A stretch of 64,000 bases of DNA from Hymenobacter sp. PAMC 26628 (GTDB lineage Bacteria; Bacteroidota; Bacteroidia; Cytophagales; Hymenobacteraceae). The position numbers and the translations under genes were made by a program. Of this stretch, positions 54,526 to 62,399 are shown in pieces (position 1 is the first letter of the stretch; every line of letters begins with the position of its first letter). Under the pieces are notes generated by a model, which was given only the letters and a program-made list of their open reading frames with translations, did not search any database and was not told the DNA's origin. The stretch covers positions 682,001 to 746,000 of the forward strand of contig NZ_CP014304.1 of the NCBI RefSeq assembly GCF_001562275.1, in the 5' to 3' direction.

Positions 54526-54566
54526 AAACGACGGCTGTTTCGCTTAGAAGCAGCCGTCGTTTTGCT
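54526..54566 (+). terminator. Terminator after the repeat protein gene
   Basis: AAAACGACGGCTG / CAGCCGTCGTTTT stem with a 13-nt loop. Confidence 0.88.
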
Positions 54567-54594
54567 TTGGCTGTATTCAGGTATTCCTTTTACT

Positions 54595-54972
54595 ATGAAA
54601 AACTTCTTTACAATGGGACTGCTGCTGCTGGGAGTGGCAGCTAAGGCCCAGACGGTGCCGTTCGACCCCACAGCGCCGGTGCGGGGCGGGGCACAGGGCC
54701 AAACAGTGGTACCGCCCATCAACCCAGGCCTTAACCAGAGCACCATCCAAGGACCGGCCGAAGTGCAGCGCACGACTACTAGCCGCGACGCCCAGCCTTC
54801 GCGCCTCGACCCAGAATCGGGCTTTGCGCCGGCGAGTACACCCGAAGGCTCGCCCACGGCAGTGCCCGATGTCCGCGAGCGGCCCATAATCCGCCAGCAG
54901 CCCCGGCGCGAATCGACTGATGTGGTGCCGAGCCGTGATAATCGCAGCCGCAGCAGTACGACGCCCTACTAG
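54595..54972 (+). CDS. Small secreted protein, Pro/Arg-rich
   Basis: 125 residues from ATG 54595. MKNFFTMGLLLLGVAAKAQ is the signal peptide. The mature protein is disordered: VPFDPTAPVRGGAQGQ, SRLDPESGFAPASTPEGS, then an Arg/Ser tail (RDNRSRSSTTPY). No domain seen. It is monocistronic between two terminators and its stop (TAG) runs into GGGCCC. Confidence 0.65.
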   Translation: MKNFFTMGLLLLGVAAKAQTVPFDPTAPVRGGAQGQTVVPPINPGLNQSTIQGPAEVQRTTTSRDAQPSRLDPESGFAPASTPEGSPTAVPDVRERPIIRQQPRRESTDVVPSRDNRSRSSTTPY

Positions 54973-54990
54973 GGCCCTGATGATGCCGCA

Positions 54991-55025
54991 AAAAGCCCCG
55001 CTGAGTTCGTCAGCGGGGCTTTTTG
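54991..55025 (+). terminator. Terminator after the Pro/Arg-rich protein gene
   Basis: AAAAGCCCCGCTGA / TCAGCGGGGCTTTT stem with loop GTTCG. Same stem family as behind clpB. Confidence 0.92.
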
Positions 55026-55046
55026 CGGTTACGACCAAACGAGTGA

Positions 55047-55400
55047 TTATTCGCCGGTCCGTTCGTTATGGGCGGCTAGGTCACCGCCGTGACGACGCAG
55101 TAGGTCGGCGAGTTCGGTAAGGGGTTTCTTGAGCTCGTCGGGGGCTTGGGCGGCGGCTTCGCCGGTTTGGTCGCCGAGCATGCTCAGCGAGTTGGCGATG
55201 GCGGCGCCGTCGAGGGCCCCGCTGGTGAGCAGCGACTGGAGGTTGCCGAGTTCGCGGGCAATGTCTTGCAGACCGGGCTGGCCGCTCTGCAGAAACTGCT
55301 GCTGCCAGGTTTCGGTATTGTCCATGGCCGAGCCCAGGGGAAGGCTGGTGAGGCCATTTTTGAGGGCGCTGACGGTGGCGTGCAGGTGGTCGAAAGGCAT
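55047..55400 (-). CDS. Small helical cytoplasmic protein, function unknown
   Basis: 117 residues from ATG 55400, no signal peptide. It is mostly helical: FDHLHATVSALKNGLTSL, NTETWQQQFLQSGQPGL, IARELGNLQSLLTSGALD, LKKPLTELADLLRRHGGD. This could form a small bundle, but no family is recognised. It lies 81 bp downstream of uvsE in the same direction and may be co-transcribed with it. Confidence 0.6.
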   Translation of the reverse strand: MPFDHLHATVSALKNGLTSLPLGSAMDNTETWQQQFLQSGQPGLQDIARELGNLQSLLTSGALDGAAIANSLSMLGDQTGEAAAQAPDELKKPLTELADLLRRHGGDLAAHNERTGE

Positions 55401-55481
55401 GGTGCTGATTGAAAAAGAGGGTGAAAATTCGGTAGGATAAATAAAAAATTGTGGGGCCCCGTGCCCGCGGGCGGCGAGAAG

Positions 55482-56465
55482 CTAGCTTTTAACGGCCTTT
55501 TTGGCGCGCGCCTTGGGGGGTGCACCGGGGCCCGGGGGCAAGGCCAGGGGCGGCACGGGGCCCCCAGGCGCGGGGGCGGCCAAGCCCAACTCGCGCAAAA
55601 TGGCCACGGCGCGCAACGCGCTGGCTTCTTTGTCTTTAATTTCCAGCATCATGTCAAAATCGAGCCCGTGCAACTCGGCTACGAAGCCGCGGAACAGCTC
55701 CTCAACCATCGACGTAGTGTGCTTGCCCTTGCGCTCGGCGGGGGCCTGCGAGCTGTAGTCCATCATTGGCACGCCGTCGGCGGTGGGGCGCCAGGTGGCG
55801 GCGGCCAGGCGCAGGGCCTCGTGCATGGGTTCGCCGTGGTTGAGGCATTCGTGGTGGAAGTTGTCGAACAGGATGGGCACGCCGGTGCGGGCGTGCAGGT
55901 CGAGGCAGTCGCGCAGCGGAAACAGGCGGTCGTCATTTTCCACCACCACGCGGGCCCGTACGGCGGCCGGCAGGGTGGCGTACACATCCGCAAACCGGCT
56001 GATGGCCAGTTCCCGGTCGCCGTACAAACCCCCCACGTGAATTTGCAGCTTGGCCGTGCCGTCCAGCCCCATCAGGTCCAGCATCGAGCCCTGGTAAATC
56101 AGCTCCTCGACGCTGCGCTGCACAATGGCCGGGCTCGGCGAGTTCAGCACCACGAACTGGTCGGGGTGGAAGCTGACGCGCAAGTTGTGGGCCTTGATGT
56201 AGTCGCCCAGGGCCCTAAACTCGGCCCCGAAGTGCTGCTGCCACGGGAAGGTGTTGATTTCGTGCGAGCCGAAGGGCACAATGCCCGAGCCCATGCGGAA
56301 GAACAGCAGGCCCTGGGCCACGTTCCATTCCAGCAGGCGGCGCAGGCAGGCCAGGTTGGCGGCCACGGCCGCCACGAGGCGCTCTTCTGAGTAAGAGGCC
56401 AGCCGGAAGGTGTTGGCGGCGCTGCAATCCATCGCCTCGTTCACGCAGGGATACCCAATTTTCAT
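55482..56465 (-). CDS. uvsE: UV DNA damage endonuclease
   Basis: 327 residues from ATG 56465, normal for UvsE/UVDE. TIM-barrel landmarks: KIGYPCVNEAM at the start, FFRMGSGIVPFGSHEIN, NLRVSFHPDQFVVLNSPSP (metal histidine), LQIHVGGLYGDRELAI, VVVENDDRLFPLRDC, PILFDNFHHECLNHGE and MLEIKDKEASALR (final glutamate). It nicks 5' to UV photoproducts to start an excision pathway independent of UvrABC. A Pro/Ala/Lys tail of about 35 residues is extra. Useful to surface bacteria exposed to light. Confidence 0.95.
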   Translation of the reverse strand: MKIGYPCVNEAMDCSAANTFRLASYSEERLVAAVAANLACLRRLLEWNVAQGLLFFRMGSGIVPFGSHEINTFPWQQHFGAEFRALGDYIKAHNLRVSFHPDQFVVLNSPSPAIVQRSVEELIYQGSMLDLMGLDGTAKLQIHVGGLYGDRELAISRFADVYATLPAAVRARVVVENDDRLFPLRDCLDLHARTGVPILFDNFHHECLNHGEPMHEALRLAAATWRPTADGVPMMDYSSQAPAERKGKHTTSMVEELFRGFVAELHGLDFDMMLEIKDKEASALRAVAILRELGLAAPAPGGPVPPLALPPGPGAPPKARAKKAVKS

Positions 56466-56499
56466 ACCCTGTGCTTACGCGAAGGCCCGGCCGGGGTTG

Positions 56500-56513
56500 G
56501 GGCCCCGGGGCCC
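56500..56513. repeat. GGGCCCCGGGGCCC palindrome at a TAG stop
   Basis: Overlaps the stop codon of the leftward gene at 56513. Same 14-mer as at 782, 8476 and 58066. Confidence 0.6.
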
Positions 56514-57187
56514 TACGGCTCGTAGCCGCGGTTATCCTTAAAGGCCTTGTTGTACTTGGCGCGGGCCTTGCGGTCCTTCTCGGCCTGGTCGGCCGCTTCC
56601 AGGGCCCGCACCTTTTTGCGCTGCTTGCCCTCGCGTGAAAACTGCTCGTAGAGCAAGCTCACGGGGCTTTCGAGGGTGGGCACGGGGGCCTTGGGCGCGC
56701 TCGAATCGACGGGGAACATGGGCTTGGGGCGCGGCGGGCGCTTGGCCCCACTCACCACCGGTGGCGCGGGGCGCTTCATGTTGCGCAGGGCCCGGTTGAT
56801 CATCGCCCGGTCGGGGCGGTCGCTGATGACTTTCACTTCGCTCAGGCGCACGCTGTCGCGCTGCAACTGCACCTGGATGATGAGCTGCGAAATGCCGGTG
56901 CCCCCCAGCGGCAGCAGCCGCGCCCGGAAGCCCACGGCCCGGAATAAGAGCGTGTCGGTGGGGAGGGCGTCGATTTCAAACTCGCCTTTGAGGCCCGCGG
57001 CCTGCCCCACGCGGGTGCGCACCACCCGCACCGAGGCCCCCGGAATGGGTTCACGCAAGTCGAACGCCGAAATGGTACCGCTCACGCGCACCTTTTGTTG
57101 GGCCTGCGCCGGCAAGGCCAGCCCGGCCAGCAGCGCCAGCACCCAGGGCCAGCCGCGGCGCATCAAATCGAAAAATCGCAACGTCAT
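56513..57187 (-). CDS. CarboxypepD_reg-like domain protein
   Basis: 224 residues from ATG 57187. Residues 1-30 form a signal peptide (GWPWVLALLAGLALPAQAQ). The domain KVRVSGTISAFDLREPIPGA ... GEFEIDALPTDTLLFRAVGF is the carboxypeptidase regulatory-like fold common in Bacteroidota outer-membrane proteins. After it come VKVISDRPDRAMINRALR and a proline-rich linker. The tail (FSREGKQRKKVRALEAADQA) is long, helical and charged. Likely periplasmic; role not known. Confidence 0.8.
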   Translation of the reverse strand: MTLRFFDLMRRGWPWVLALLAGLALPAQAQQKVRVSGTISAFDLREPIPGASVRVVRTRVGQAAGLKGEFEIDALPTDTLLFRAVGFRARLLPLGGTGISQLIIQVQLQRDSVRLSEVKVISDRPDRAMINRALRNMKRPAPPVVSGAKRPPRPKPMFPVDSSAPKAPVPTLESPVSLLYEQFSREGKQRKKVRALEAADQAEKDRKARAKYNKAFKDNRGYEP

Positions 57188-57241
57188 TCGGGGCTATAAA
57201 CGCAAAAACCGGCCCATGGGGCCCACCTAAAGAGCAAAGAA

Positions 57242-57272
57242 AAGCCCGCGCCGTTGCAGGCGCGGGCTCCAG
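57242..57272 (-). terminator. Terminator of the leftward gene at 57311
   Basis: GAGCCCGCGCC / GGCGCGGGCTTTTC on the minus strand, followed by T residues. Confidence 0.8.
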
Positions 57273-57310
57273 TAGACGAACGGCGCGGAATCTCCGGCCG
57301 AAGGCGCTGG

Positions 57311-57991
57311 TTATTGCTTCATTTTGGCGCCGTCGGCGTCTTTTAGCTTCACTTGGCCGTCTTCCTTTACTTTGATTTTCGTGCCGTCGGTGAGCTTGGT
57401 TTTCGATTTGCTCACGGTGGCGCCCGTCGTAGCGCCGGCCGGCGAGCCCATGGCGTTGTCGTCAGTGGTGCCGCTCATGGCGCTGCCGCTGCTCATCGTC
57501 GAGCTGGAGTCGGGGCTCATCGACGAGGACGAAGAGGCACTGGAGGCGTCGTTCAGGTAGGAGTCCTCGTTGTAATTGGTGCGGCTCGACTCGTACGATT
57601 TGTACTGAGCCGGGTCGGTGTAAATGCCCTTAAATTCGGTGTCGGTGGCCGTATTGTAGTCGCGCATGGCGGCGCCCATGCCGGTGGTGTCCGAGGCGTA
57701 CTTGGTCTTCATCTCGCCGTAGCGCTTCGAGCGGTTGTAGTAGGCGGTGCTGATTTTCTCGCGCATCGCTGGGTCCGTAATCTTCATGTCGGTGGCGTAC
57801 TTGTCGGCAATGCGTTTCGAGCGCGACTTGTAGGCTTCGTCGGTGTACATCGTGTTCGACGTCGTCGAGGATGTCATCGCCGTCGAGTCGCCGGCCATGC
57901 CCGCGGTAGTGGTGGTTTCGGTCGTTTTTGACTTCGAGCAGGAGGCCAGCGAAAGGGCCGTGCCGGCCACTAAGAACAGGTAGTTTTTCAT
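57311..57991 (-). CDS. Ser/Thr/Met-rich lipoprotein, function unknown
   Basis: 226 residues from ATG 57991. MKNYLFLVAGTALSLASC is a lipoprotein signal with cysteine 18. A Thr/Met/Ser linker is followed by a helical middle (RSKRIADKYATDMKITDPAM, MREKISTAYYNRSKRYGEM), a Ser-rich stretch, then a C-terminal motif with KSKTKLTDGTKIKVKEDGQ and VKLKDADGAKMKQ. That end resembles the Lys/DG ends of the small proteins at 23905 and 54149, suggesting a shared family of basic-tailed envelope proteins. Function unknown. Confidence 0.7.
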   Translation of the reverse strand: MKNYLFLVAGTALSLASCSKSKTTETTTTAGMAGDSTAMTSSTTSNTMYTDEAYKSRSKRIADKYATDMKITDPAMREKISTAYYNRSKRYGEMKTKYASDTTGMGAAMRDYNTATDTEFKGIYTDPAQYKSYESSRTNYNEDSYLNDASSASSSSSMSPDSSSTMSSGSAMSGTTDDNAMGSPAGATTGATVSKSKTKLTDGTKIKVKEDGQVKLKDADGAKMKQ

Positions 57992-58065
57992 GATGATTGG
58001 GTGAGCGAAAGGGAATTAGCGAGGAAAATAGTGCCCCCTATACGGGCCCCGTTCGGCCAGGGTTG

Positions 58066-58079
58066 GGGCCCCGGGGCCC
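58066..58079. repeat. GGGCCCCGGGGCCC palindrome at a TAG stop
   Basis: Its last base is the first of the CTA (reverse of TAG) that ends the gene at 58079. Confidence 0.6.
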
Positions 58080-59317
58080 TACGCGCGCCGCAATTCAAAC
58101 ACCGTAATCTCGGGCAGGAAACCCACCCGCCCCGGGTAGCCAAGGAAGCCCAGGCCCACGTTCACGTACAACCTTTGGGCCCCCTGTTGGTAGAGACCGG
58201 CCCACTGCTTATAGCTGTACTGCACGGGGCTCCACTTGAAAAACGGCAGGTTAACCCCAAACTGCATGCCGTGCGTGTGGCCGCTGAGGGTCAGGTCGAT
58301 ATCAGGATAATCAAGAACTTGCGCCTCCCAGTGCGAGGGGTCGTGCGAGAGCAGGATTTTGAACGGCGCATCGCCGCTGGCCGCGTGGGCCTGCGGCAGG
58401 TTGCCGTGCTTGGGGAAGTTGGCGTGGCTGCTCCAGTTTTGCACGCCCAGCACGGCAATTTTGTCGCCCCCGCGCTCGATGGTGTGGCTCGTGTCGTTGA
58501 GCAGCGTCCAGCCGATTTTGGCGTGGTTTTGCATCAGGCGCTCCAGGTTGGCGCGCTTGGCGGCGGGGCTGCTCCATTGCACGTAGTCGCCGTAGTCGTG
58601 GTTGCCGAGGCTGGAGAAAATGGGCAGCTCCGACCGAATACCCGCCAGCGCCGGAATGTGCGGCTCGACTTCCGTGGCCACGTTGTTCACTAGGTCGCCG
58701 GTCATCAAAATCAGGTCGGCTTTCTGGGCGTTGATGAAGCGCACGGCCCGTTGCAGCGGTTCGGTGGAGGTGAAGCTGCCCGTGTGCAAGTCTGAAATTT
58801 GCAGCACTTTGAAGCCGTCGAAGGCCAGTGGCAGGTTGGGATAGTTCAGCACCACGCGGCGCACCTGGTAGGCGGTAGCCCCGCGCACCACGCCCCACAG
58901 CAGCGCCACGAACGGAAGGGCGCCCAGCCCCAGCGCCACCTTGGCCAGGAACTCGCTGCGCGAAACCGCTGCGCCCGCCGCCCCGGCCGGCCGCGTGGCG
59001 GCGCTCAGGGCCCAGCGCCCCAGCCGCGTCAGGTCTTCGAGCAGCAGCGGCAGCAGCAGCACAATCTTGGTCACGAGCACCAGCAGCAGCAGGCTGATTA
59101 AGCGGCTTTTGAGCAGGGTGTTGCCCGATTGCCGGGTGGGCCCGGCCCACAGGGCTAAGCCCCACCCGGCCGCCGTGAGCAGCCAGTAGCCCCAGGCCCA
59201 CGCGCGCCGGGGCCCCGCGTCGAGGTGCTGGGTGAGGGTGCGGGTGGCCTGGAAGCCGTACCACTCGGCCAGGAGCACCGTGGCCAACACAAGCAGCAAA
59301 ATGGTTGGATTTCGCAT
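58079..59317 (-). CDS. Membrane-anchored metallophosphoesterase (YkuE/YaeI-like)
   Basis: 412 residues from ATG 59317. Three or four N-terminal membrane helices (to about residue 160) precede the calcineurin-like domain: KVLQISDLHTGSF (metal Asp/His), LILMTGDLVNN (GD), FSSLGNHDYGDYVQW (GNHD), LLSHDPSHW and LSGHTHGMQFG (GHTH). This full set predicts an active two-metal phosphoesterase facing the cytoplasm or periplasm next to the membrane. Homologues act on phospholipid-type substrates, but the target here is unknown. Monocistronic. Confidence 0.92.
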   Translation of the reverse strand: MRNPTILLLVLATVLLAEWYGFQATRTLTQHLDAGPRRAWAWGYWLLTAAGWGLALWAGPTRQSGNTLLKSRLISLLLLVLVTKIVLLLPLLLEDLTRLGRWALSAATRPAGAAGAAVSRSEFLAKVALGLGALPFVALLWGVVRGATAYQVRRVVLNYPNLPLAFDGFKVLQISDLHTGSFTSTEPLQRAVRFINAQKADLILMTGDLVNNVATEVEPHIPALAGIRSELPIFSSLGNHDYGDYVQWSSPAAKRANLERLMQNHAKIGWTLLNDTSHTIERGGDKIAVLGVQNWSSHANFPKHGNLPQAHAASGDAPFKILLSHDPSHWEAQVLDYPDIDLTLSGHTHGMQFGVNLPFFKWSPVQYSYKQWAGLYQQGAQRLYVNVGLGFLGYPGRVGFLPEITVFELRRA

Positions 59318-59421
59318 AGAAGAAAAAGCAGCGCAGCAAGAATATTTGTCCCGTAAACGTAAAGCGGCGCCTTTTGCTTGGCGGCGGGCTAAATTTCACC
59401 TTTTATTAAATTATACTACCT

Positions 59422-60159
59422 ATGAAAGTGCTTGATAACCTGGTTGAAAAGCCAGTACCAACTTATGCCGTGCCGGGGCCCCTGGGCATCAAAAGCTGGG
59501 CCGAGGAAGACCGCCCCCGCGAGAAGCTGCTGGCCAAGGGCCGCGCCGCCCTGTCCGACGCCGAGCTGATTGCCATCCTGCTGGGCTCGGGCACGGTCAA
59601 GCTCTCGGCCGTGGACGTGGCCAAGCTCATGCTGCAAGGCGTGGGCCACGACCTCAACGAGCTGGCCCGCCAGAGCGTGAAGCAGCTCTGCCGCCACCCG
59701 GGCATCGGCGAGGCCAAGGCCATTGCGGTGGTGGCCGCCCTGGAGCTGGGCCGCCGCCGCAAGGAGGCCGACGCGCCGGCCCGCCCCACCATCACCTGCT
59801 CGCGCGACATCTACAACCTCGTGCGCCCCAATCTGATGGACCTGCCGCACGAGGAGTTCTGGGTCATTTTGCTCAACCGCGCCAACGTGGTGATGCGCAA
59901 GGTGGCCGTGAGCCAGGGCGGCGTGGCCGGCACCGTGGCCGACCCAAAAATGATTTTCAAAGAAGCCCTGGAGCAGCTCGCCAGCAGCATCATCCTGGTG
60001 CACAACCACCCCAGCGGCAACCGCCAGCCCAGCGCCGCCGACCTGGCCCTCACCAAAAAGCTGCGCCAGGCCGGCGATTTCCTCGACTTGCCCGTGCTCG
60101 ACCACCTCATCTACACTGACTGCGGCTACTACAGCTTCGCTGACGAGGGCGTACTGTGA
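59422..60159 (+). CDS. radC: RadC family JAB-domain protein
   Basis: 245 residues from ATG 59422. The N-terminal helix-hairpin-helix part (ARQSVKQLCRHPGIGEAKAI) is followed by the MPN/JAB domain with the metal motif in HEEFWVILLNRANVV and LVHNHPSGNRQPSAADLAL (HxHPSG...D). The name RadC is historical; a direct role in repair is not supported for the family and the activity is unsettled, likely a metal-dependent isopeptidase or nuclease fold. Standing between divergently oriented metallophosphoesterase and a DUF1684 gene. Confidence 0.93.
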   Translation: MKVLDNLVEKPVPTYAVPGPLGIKSWAEEDRPREKLLAKGRAALSDAELIAILLGSGTVKLSAVDVAKLMLQGVGHDLNELARQSVKQLCRHPGIGEAKAIAVVAALELGRRRKEADAPARPTITCSRDIYNLVRPNLMDLPHEEFWVILLNRANVVMRKVAVSQGGVAGTVADPKMIFKEALEQLASSIILVHNHPSGNRQPSAADLALTKKLRQAGDFLDLPVLDHLIYTDCGYYSFADEGVL

Positions 60160-60267
60160 GTAATTTTGCACTGCGCGAACGGGAGGAAAAGACGCTTTCC
60201 CAGGGGCCCTATCCAGTGGAAATCCTTCTTGCTGCCGTTGCCGCTGTGCGAACCTGACGCCCGTTTT

Positions 60268-60873
60268 ATGAAAACCAAGCTCTTGATTATTGGCGGCGTG
60301 GTGGCCGTCGTGGGTTTCTCGGTGTGGGACATCGCCCAGGGCCCCGACCCGTACTTTGCCCAGGTGCAAGTGACGCGGAAGGCCAAAAACAGCGCCTTCC
60401 GGGGCGGTAACGAGTCGCCGCTGACCGAGGCGCAGCGCCCGCAATTCGACAGCCTGAAATACTTCGCGCCCGATAAGAAGTACGTCGTCACGGCCCAGTA
60501 CGCGTCCCTGGCCCGCCTGGCCCCGGTAGCGATGCGGATGACCGACCGCCGCACCGAACCCTACACGCCCTGGGGCCGCGCCACGTTCGACCTGAACGGC
60601 CAGCGCCAGCAACTCACGCTGTTCCGCAAAGCCACCGATTCCACCCTGTTCGTACCTTTCACCGACGCCAGCAACGGCCACGAAACCTACGGCGGCGGCC
60701 GCTACCTCGATACCGCCATTCCGGCCGCAGGCGCCACTACCATCGTGCTGGATTTCAACCGGGTATATAACCCGTACTGCGCCTACAACAATGGCTACAG
60801 CTGCCCCGTCCCGCCCGCCGAAAACCGCCTGACGGCCCCCATACCGGCCGGCGAGAAGTCGTTTCACAACTAA
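60268..60873 (+). CDS. DUF1684 domain-containing protein
   Basis: 201 residues from ATG 60268, with an N-terminal membrane anchor (KLLIIGGVVAVVGFSVWDI). The domain shows FRGGNESPLTEAQRPQFDSL, YTPWGRATFDLNGQRQQLTL, FVPFTDASNGHETYGGGRYL and DFNRVYNPYCAYNNGYSCPV followed by PPAENRLTAPI, all typical of DUF1684. The Cys-containing YNPYCAY...CPxPPxxNRL segment is the family's most conserved part. Function unknown. Downstream lies an inverted-repeat element. Confidence 0.9.
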   Translation: MKTKLLIIGGVVAVVGFSVWDIAQGPDPYFAQVQVTRKAKNSAFRGGNESPLTEAQRPQFDSLKYFAPDKKYVVTAQYASLARLAPVAMRMTDRRTEPYTPWGRATFDLNGQRQQLTLFRKATDSTLFVPFTDASNGHETYGGGRYLDTAIPAAGATTIVLDFNRVYNPYCAYNNGYSCPVPPAENRLTAPIPAGEKSFHN

Positions 60874-60880
60874 TGGCGCT

Positions 60881-60976
60881 GTAGCGTGGACTCTATAGTC
60901 CGCGTCGCGGCCCGGTCGCCCAACGATTAATCGTAAGGACGAAGCGAGCGACGCGGACTCGCAGAGTCCACGCTAC
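60881..60976. repeat. Inverted repeat element with 28/29-bp arms
   Basis: Left arm 60881-60908 starts GTAGCGTGGACTCT; right arm 60948-60976 is its reverse complement except for AT versus GCG in the middle. The spacer is 39 bp. Each arm can also fold alone (GGACT...AGTCC). It lies at the 3' end of the ferredoxin-reductase-like gene and overlaps its last bases. Confidence 0.88.
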
Positions 60977-61713
60977 GGCCCCGTGGGCCCAAACCGCTCG
61001 GTGCGAATGGCCTCGTCGGGCAGCCCTTGGGCTTGCAGCAGCGTGGCTACGCTTTCCACCAGGCCGGTGGGGCCGCACACGTAGCATTGCGGGGCCCCGG
61101 GCAGGCGCGCCACCGCCTCGGCCAGCATGGCGGCATCGATGCGCCGGTGGTAGCCGGCCCAGCCGGCCGGGGCCTGGCGGGTGTAGGCGAGAAGTAGGGT
61201 AAAGGCGGGGTCAGCCTGCGCCATGGCCTCCAGTTCTTGCTGGTAGATAACCTCTTCCGGTGTGCGGATGCTGAACAGCAGCACGGCCGGGCTGGGCAGC
61301 CCGGCGCGCTGGCGGTGGCGCAGCATGGCCATCAGCGGCACCACACCCGAGCCGCCGGCCACCAGCAGGAGCGGGGCATCCGGGGCCCCGGCGGGCCATA
61401 CGAAATAGCCGCCGATGGGGCCCCGCAGCTCCAGTTGGTCGCCCACGGCCACGCCCTCGTGCAGGTAGCCCGATACCTCGCCGTCGGCAATCAACTCCAC
61501 GGTGAGGGCGATTTCGCCGGTCTGCTCCGGGGGCGAGGCGATGGAGTAGCTGCGCTCGGTTTGGTAGCCGTCGGGGGCGCTCAAGCGCAGGTCGTAGTGC
61601 TGGCCGGCGCGGTGAGCCGTCCAGTTCGGTAAGCTGAGGGTGAGGGTTTTAACGCGCGGTGTGTCGGTGGTGATGGCCGCTACGGTCCCAATTTGCCAAT
61701 CGAGCCGGCTCAC
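60973..61713 (-). CDS. Ferredoxin/flavodoxin reductase-type FAD/NAD(P) oxidoreductase
   Basis: 246 residues from ATG 61713. The FAD domain has YQTERSYSIASPPEQTG (RxYS motif) and GPIGGYFVW; the NAD domain has LLLVAGGSGVVPLMAMLRHR, LLFSIRTPEEVIYQQEL and CYVCGPTGLVESVATLL (CGP). Start ATG and the upstream gene's TGA share ATGA (61710-61713), so it is coupled to the sulfite-oxidase-like gene and is probably its electron partner. No iron-sulfur domain is present. The 3' end overlaps an inverted-repeat element. Confidence 0.92.
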   Translation of the reverse strand: MSRLDWQIGTVAAITTDTPRVKTLTLSLPNWTAHRAGQHYDLRLSAPDGYQTERSYSIASPPEQTGEIALTVELIADGEVSGYLHEGVAVGDQLELRGPIGGYFVWPAGAPDAPLLLVAGGSGVVPLMAMLRHRQRAGLPSPAVLLFSIRTPEEVIYQQELEAMAQADPAFTLLLAYTRQAPAGWAGYHRRIDAAMLAEAVARLPGAPQCYVCGPTGLVESVATLLQAQGLPDEAIRTERFGPTGP

Positions 61714-62354
61714 AGGCGCAAGCTGCTGGTATCGGTCTCGTCGTCATCGTCGCTGCCGTAGCGCTGCTCCTTCCACGGGTCGCCGTACATGCTGTAGCCC
61801 GCCTCCTCCCAGAAGCCCGGTTTATTCACCCCCAGCAAGCGCAGGCCCTGCACCCACTTGGCGCTTTTCCAAAAGTAGAGGTGCGGCACCACCAGCCGCG
61901 CGGGGCCCCCGTGCTCCGGCGTCAGCGGCTTGCCCTCGTACTGCAAGCCGATGAAGGCCTGGCCGTTGCGCAGGTCGGCCAGCGGCAGGTTGGTGGTGTA
62001 GCCACCGTAGGAGAAGGCCAGCACAAACTCGGCTTCGGGCTGGAGCTGCACGTGTTCGAGCAGCGTGTCCAGGCTCACGCCGCGCCACTTGGTGTCAAAT
62101 TTCGACCACTTGGTCACGCAGTGAATGTCGGGATTGAAATCCTGCTGCGGCAGGGCGTTGAACTCGTTCCAGCTCCACTTCACCGGGTTTTCCACCAGGC
62201 CTTCGAGCCGGAATTCCCAGTTGGCCAAGTTGATGCGCGGCGTGGGCCCGGCCGTGAGCACCGGGAAATCCTGGGTTTCGTACTGGCCGGGCGGCAGCTT
62301 GTGGGGCCCATCGGTGGGCCGCTTGGCATGGAATCCTTTGTTGATGAAGGGCAT
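61710..62354 (-). CDS. Sulfite-oxidase-like molybdopterin oxidoreductase (SorA/YedY-like)
   Basis: 214 residues from ATG 62354. The domain begins GQYETQDFPVLTAGPTPRI and contains FNPDIHCVTKWSKFDTKWRG with the molybdenum-ligating cysteine in HCVTKWS, then VLAFSYGGYTTNLPLADL, PLTPEHGGPARLVVPHLYFW and KWVQGLRLLGVNKPGFWEE. It lacks a twin-arginine leader and the dimerisation domain of sulfite oxidases, so it is the short cytoplasmic form. Its partner is the reductase at 60973 (four-base overlap). Substrate unknown; reduction of oxidised sulfur or nitrogen compounds is plausible. Confidence 0.92.
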   Translation of the reverse strand: MPFINKGFHAKRPTDGPHKLPPGQYETQDFPVLTAGPTPRINLANWEFRLEGLVENPVKWSWNEFNALPQQDFNPDIHCVTKWSKFDTKWRGVSLDTLLEHVQLQPEAEFVLAFSYGGYTTNLPLADLRNGQAFIGLQYEGKPLTPEHGGPARLVVPHLYFWKSAKWVQGLRLLGVNKPGFWEEAGYSMYGDPWKEQRYGSDDDDETDTSSLRL

Positions 62355-62399
62355 GAGAGGCGGGGCAAAGTGGGAAAGGAACGTGAAACCGGCGCGGGG

